NCBI GenBank assembly: GCA_003454335.1
Contig: DMKK01000134.1
Location: 1-5,947, forward strand
DNA from: Gammaproteobacteria bacterium
GTDB taxonomy: Bacteria; Pseudomonadota; Gammaproteobacteria; UBA9214
Reading direction: 5' to 3'
DNA: 5,947 nucleotides
The position numbers and the translations under genes were made by a program. This document shows, one piece after another, positions 1-3,600 of this stretch (position 1 is its first letter; each line of letters opens with the position of its first letter). The notes under the pieces were generated by a model. The model saw only the letters and a list, made by a program, of their open reading frames with translations. It made no database searches and was not told the origin of the DNA.

Positions 1-181
1 CTTCACATATTTTCATGTTTGAGATGATCTTTATTGTACCATATTTTTGCCGGTCTTTGAAGCAGGGAAGGGCCTTTACCCGGCCCACAGCATGTTGCAC
101 TATAAGACAGTATTACGCAGTGCCTATCAGCAGCCGTTGAGAGGTGAGTGATAGCATCCTCTTTGCGTATCTCATTTCCAG
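1..181. other. Intergenic stretch with no supported gene
   Basis: No reading frame here has a credible start, ribosome binding site or recognisable protein. The 61-codon minus-strand frame covering 3-188 gives a translation I do not recognise and has no ribosome binding site. Two short inverted repeats are visible: GGGCC (70-74) with GGCCC (82-86), and GCACT (97-101) with AGTGC (119-123). Both are short enough to be chance. The first 60 bases are clearly more AT-rich than the rest, as in many promoter-bearing intergenic regions. Confidence 0.6.
33..61 (-). promoter_or_regulatory. Weak candidate divergent sigma70-like promoter
   Basis: Read on the minus strand, TTCAAA (61 to 56; 4 of 6 consensus bases) is separated by 17 nt from TACAAT (38 to 33; 5 of 6). 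An ATG lies about 17 nt downstream on that strand (16 to 14) and runs off the window after five codons. No Shine-Dalgarno sequence precedes this ATG. A divergent upstream gene starting here is possible, but the match is no better than can arise by chance in AT-rich DNA. Confidence 0.2.
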
Positions 182-210
182 TTGACAACGCTTCGGGGCG
201 TAGTTATAAT
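182..210 (+). promoter_or_regulatory. Perfect-consensus sigma70 promoter
   Basis: TTGACA at 182-187 and TATAAT at 205-210 are both six-out-of-six matches to the housekeeping sigma70 -35 and -10 hexamers, separated by the optimal 17 nt. Transcription would be expected to start near A217/A218. The next supported plus-strand gene starts at 584, so this promoter is the best candidate for driving it through a leader of about 365 nt. It could instead drive a small structured RNA encoded in the leader region. The hexamers are seen directly; the start site and promoter activity are inferred. Confidence 0.75.
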
Positions 211-245
211 TATTACAATTTACGTGAATGGGGCTGCAGCTCTTC

Positions 246-288
246 AACGGGGAGCCCAAACGACTCCCGGCTTGGGCTAGCGCCCGTT
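246..288 (+). promoter_or_regulatory. Leader stem-loop 1
   Basis: AACGGG (246-251) pairs with CCCGTT (283-288), and AGCCCAA (253-259) pairs with TTGGGCT (272-278). Together they give 13 Watson-Crick pairs with an asymmetric 1/4-nt internal loop and a 12-nt apical loop (260-271). The AGCCC arm (253-257) can instead pair with GGGCT at 231-235, and GGGC (274-277) with GCCC (282-285). Mutually exclusive folds are therefore possible, as in attenuator or riboswitch leaders. The pairing is seen in sequence; the regulatory role is inferred. Confidence 0.5.
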
Positions 289-302
289 TCACCCGTCAAC
301 TG

Positions 303-344
303 CTCGGTTCTGCTTCTGTTTTCCTCTACAGAAGGCGAAACGAG
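303..344 (+). promoter_or_regulatory. Leader stem-loop 2
   Basis: The outer helix pairs CTCGGTTC (303-310) with GAAACGAG (337-344), seven of eight positions matching. The inner helix pairs CTTCTG (313-318) with CAGAAG (329-334) perfectly. A 2x2 internal loop separates them, and the apical loop is 10 nt, pyrimidine-rich (319-328). No U-tract follows, so it does not look like an intrinsic terminator. The loop contains TTCCTC, which is complementary to part of the Shine-Dalgarno site of the downstream gene. Confidence 0.5.
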
Positions 345-512
345 TCCATCATAACACAGCATTAATTAAAGAGTGAACGTACGTCATTGGCCCATGCGAG
401 AGCTACGGATCGCATTGCGAGAGGGCACCCCTTTCTCCCGGGACTTTTTTTCGTGCGCGGGCTGCATTCTGCGGTCAGCATGAAGACCATCATTCGCCAT
501 AGGGAAGAATCC

Positions 513-535
513 GTGACAGGACCAGGACCTGTCAC
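513..535 (+). promoter_or_regulatory. Strong 8-bp dyad upstream of the RBS
   Basis: GTGACAGG (513-520) and CCTGTCAC (528-535) form a perfect 8-bp inverted repeat around a 7-nt centre. The flanking CC (511-512) and GG (537-538) can extend it past one bulged C. It sits 36 nt before the Shine-Dalgarno site and has no following T-run, so it is not an intrinsic terminator. It could be an operator for a dimeric transcription factor or an RNA hairpin in the leader. The hexamer AGGACC occurs three times in and beside it (518, 524, 542). Confidence 0.5.
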
Positions 536-571
536 CGGTAAAGGACCGATCATCAGTTACAACCTGTTATA

Positions 572-578
572 GGGAGGA
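572..578 (+). promoter_or_regulatory. Shine-Dalgarno site for the giant gene
   Basis: GGGAGGA lies 5 nt before the ATG at 584. This is a near-ideal strength and spacing, and it fixes the start codon choice. An in-frame GTG at 638 has a similar upstream AGGAG (629-633), but starting there would remove the basic n-region of the signal peptide, so 584 is preferred. Confidence 0.85.
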
Positions 579-583
579 ACTGC

Positions 584-682
584 ATGCGCGTCGAGAACGG
601 GCCATCATCGGGAAGTATCGGATTTCTCAGGAGAGGAGTGCTGGCCCTCGTGCTGGCGGCATTGCCCGCCCTTGCGCAGGCC
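584..682 (+). other. Sec signal peptide (residues 1-33)
   Basis: A 17-residue n-region ends in Arg16-Arg17. A hydrophobic core follows (Val19 to Leu30, rich in Leu/Ala/Val). The likely signal peptidase I site is the Ala-X-Ala motif Ala31-Gln32-Ala33, with cleavage before Ala34. There is no lipobox cysteine, so it is not a lipoprotein. The Arg pair lacks the flanking residues of a good Tat motif. This places the mature protein in the periplasm or outside the cell. Confidence 0.85.
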
Positions 683-3600
683 GCTTCGGGCATCGACTGG
701 CTCGCGACGCAGCAGAACGCCGACGGCAGTTTCGGCAGCAATCCCGCCTCGCTTGCGACGCCCCTGCAAGGTACCGCGGAAGTCCTGTATACTTATCAAG
801 CCCTGGAAGAGACCGCACAGGCGGCCTACGCCCCGGCCCTCGAATACGTAAATACCAATAATGAAATAAATACCGAGTATCTGGCCCGCACGATCATGGT
901 GAATGCAGGTGCGGGCACCGATGTCACCTCACTTCTTCAAACTCTCCTCGACCACCAGAATGCCGACGGTGGATTCGGCGATCACCCCGGGTATGACAGC
1001 AGTGTCTACGATACCGCCTGGGCCCTTGAGGCCATGGCGGTCATCGGTTATCCTCTTGGGGACACCATCGGCAGGACCGTCGGTTTTCTCATTAATCACC
1101 AACTCAGCAGCGGTGGCTGGGTCGATGGAGAGAATGACTCCTCGCCTTATGTGAGCGCCCTGGTGCTGCAGGCCCTGGGGCATTACCGCGAGGCCTATGT
1201 TGGTGTGGCAGCCACGGTCAGCCGTGCACAGGATTTCCTCTTTGCCCAGCGATCAGGCGACGGCACCTGGGGAACGCCCTTTGTTACCGCGTCAGCCATG
1301 GTGGCCCTGCTTTCCACGATCAGCGACCGCGCCCTGCTCGATGCCAGCGTCGTTGCCCTGTCCGGCGCTCAATCAGCAGACGGCAGCTGGGTGCAGGACG
1401 CCTATACCACGGCCCTGGCGTTGCGGGCGATTCATGCCCATGATACCCACCCCAGTGGCGCACCTGCCCCCGGTGGCCCCACGCCACCGCCACCGGCACC
1501 CGACAAAGGCTCTTTTACCGGCAGCGTTAAAATTGCGGGCAGCAACGCACCCCTGGCCGGCGTCACCCTCACCATCAGCGAACTGCCCTCGGTCAGCACA
1601 GCCACCGGCAGCGACGGCACCTTCAGCATTACCCAACTGGCGCCCGGCCCCTACACCCTGATCGCGCGCAAGGACGGTTACCTCTCGGCCACCGTCGTGT
1701 CCGGCATTACCGCCGGGCAGGTCACCCAAATCGGGAACCTGGTGCTGCAGCAAGTCAGCCAAACGGGCATTGTGCGCGGTGTCGTGCTCGAGGCCGGCTT
1801 CGATCTGGGCCTGGCCAATGCTGTCGTGACCCTCAAGGGCGCCAGCGAAACCTTCGGCGCCTCCGACGACGGTGGCCGCTTCGACCTGGGCGCCGTGGTA
1901 CCGGGCGACTACACCCTGACGGTGACCAAGACCAACTTCAATACCGTCACCACCACCCTGAGCGTGCTCGCCGGTAAAATCTATGAGACTAAATTCTCCC
2001 TCACGCGCGAAGGCGTGTATGACGACCGTCCCGGTAATGTCTTCGGCCGCGTGGTCAATGGCGAGAACGGCAATCCCATCGTCGGCGCCTTGATCGACCT
2101 GGGCAACGGGCAGACCGCCGCGGCGGATACGGAAGGCAACTTCTTAATCACCGACGTGCCGCGGGCGACCTACACCGGCAGCGTGTCGAACGGCGGCTTC
2201 CAGACCGTGCCCTTCACCCTGGTCTTAAGTCCCGTGTGCAGCGGCAACCTGGGGACCATCACCCTGTATCCCGAAGTTCCCGAGGCCGTGCCTCCGAGCA
2301 CCCTAACCCTCGTGGGCACGCTGGTCGACGCACAGACGCAAGACCCGATTGCCGGCGCCACCGTCAGCACCGGCAGTACCAGTGCCACCACCGATACCAA
2401 CGGCGCCTTCACCCTGGCAGATCTGACAACGACGAGCAACCTCGTCACCGCCAGTGCCACCGGCTATCAGACCGGTCAATACCAGATCAATGCCTCGGGC
2501 TTTGGCAGTGCCAAGGTGACCTTGGCATTGAATGAGGATACCGGCGTACCGCCCCCGGATCCCAATGCCATCTATGGAGCGACTGGTATTGTATTGGATG
2601 CCGGGACGAATCAGCCCTTGGCCGGTGTCACCGTCGGCGGCCTGTTCGGCGGGCAACAACACACCACCATCACCGGGGCCGATGGGCGCTTTACCCTGAC
2701 CGGCCTTGTTTCCAATGAAGGCGATATACAGTTCTTGCTGGACGGCTACCTTTCGAAAGCCATACGGGTAAACCTTGCCCCGCTAACCATAACCAGGATC
2801 GGGCAAGTACTTTTACGCGAAGATTCCGCGCCGTTGCCCGATATCGTTGTGTCCTCCATAAATACCCAAGAGGCACCGACAGATCCCCATACATTACAGA
2901 TATCCGGCAGCGTTGCTGTAACGATCACGAACCAAGGTACCGCATCCACCTCGGCCAACGTGTCCTTGCTTGCATTCTATGATGTCGATAGGAACGAACG
3001 TTATGATGATGGGATCGACCTGCTCCTGGGCAAGGGCACTTCCGCTAACGCATTGGATGCAGGAGCGGCGGAAGAAGTATTGGTCCAGATCGAAGGGACG
3101 GTACCTTATCGTGATGTAGTGATCAGGCTTTGGGCCGACAGCACTGAGGTCATCGAGGAAAGCGATGAGGCCAACAACATGTCTTCGTCGGTATCAGCCT
3201 GTGAGGTGATCCCGCCTACGCCAACGTTTGATACGGTTGTGAAATGGCATAGCTCTCTTAGACTAACGGTTTCCCATACGCCGGTTGTCGGTCCGTTGAG
3301 AGATACCAATGGTGATGGTGCCGTGGATAAAAATGATGCACCGGTCATTGTTTATCATCAGGGTGGGTGGTTCAGCGGCAGTTATGGGCTGATTGCGGTT
3401 GACGGACGCAGCGGCGCCATGCTTTGGAATTATACAGGCGCAGGATTTTCGCTGGCGATAGCACCAGCTATCGGCGATGTCGATGGAGATGGGAAGCCGG
3501 AAGTCCTGGCAATAGTGCAGTCCGGGGGCATTATCGTGGTTGCAATCAATGGCAATGGGACGGAGAAATGGCGTAGCGCTGTTGCCATGGATATAAGCAG

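Larger units (their letters stand above)
217..583 (+). promoter_or_regulatory. Long structured 5' leader of the giant gene
   Basis: The inferred transcript start (about 217) lies roughly 365 nt before the ATG at 584, and no credible gene lies between. The first 130 nt contain two substantial stem-loops (246-288 and 303-344). Another strong dyad (513-535) precedes the Shine-Dalgarno site. I do not recognise a known riboswitch core; in particular I could not match the cyclic-di-GMP, TPP or cobalamin consensus. No clear intrinsic terminator is present: the T7 run at 445-451 is preceded only by the short palindrome TCCCGGGA (436-443). The stretch 345-512 shows only minor features: a palindromic ACGTACGT (377-384) and a TGCGAGAG octamer occurring twice (395-402 and 415-422). 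Confidence 0.45.

Noticed and set aside
217..345. Known riboswitch, tmRNA, 6S or SRP RNA
   Set aside because: I could not match the conserved cores of these RNAs by eye; an Infernal scan would settle it.
228..365. 45-codon ORF from the ATG at 228
   Set aside because: It starts only about 11 nt after the inferred transcription start, has no ribosome binding site, and its sequence is dictated by the stem-loops it overlaps.
436..451. Intrinsic terminator at the T7 run
   Set aside because: The only structure before the T-run is the 8-base palindrome TCCCGGGA, which cannot form a usable hairpin loop, and flanking pairings are weak.
518..547. AGGACC repeated three times as an array or iterons
   Set aside because: Three hexamers with uneven spacing, two of them being part of the hairpin, are too few for an iteron or CRISPR-like array.
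387..572. 61-codon frame using a TTG start at 387
   Set aside because: No ribosome binding site and no recognisable product; only the shorter ATG-480 version is worth a low-interest note.
638..640. Alternative GTG start codon for the giant gene
   Set aside because: It has an AGGAG upstream, but starting there removes Arg16-Arg17 and leaves a signal peptide without a basic n-region. ATG 584 has the better SD.
692..1444. Calling the N-terminal domain a squalene-hopene or terpene cyclase
   Set aside because: It is one exported toroid of about 250 residues, whereas the enzymes are far longer and have two domains. The DXDD proton donor is replaced by Tyr142.
692..1444. Thioester (complement/alpha-2-macroglobulin type) toroid
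   Set aside because: There is no cysteine in this region, so the CGEQ-type thioester cannot form.
3302..3337. Dockerin domain
   Set aside because: Only one EF-hand-like loop is present before the propeller; a dockerin needs a tandem pair.
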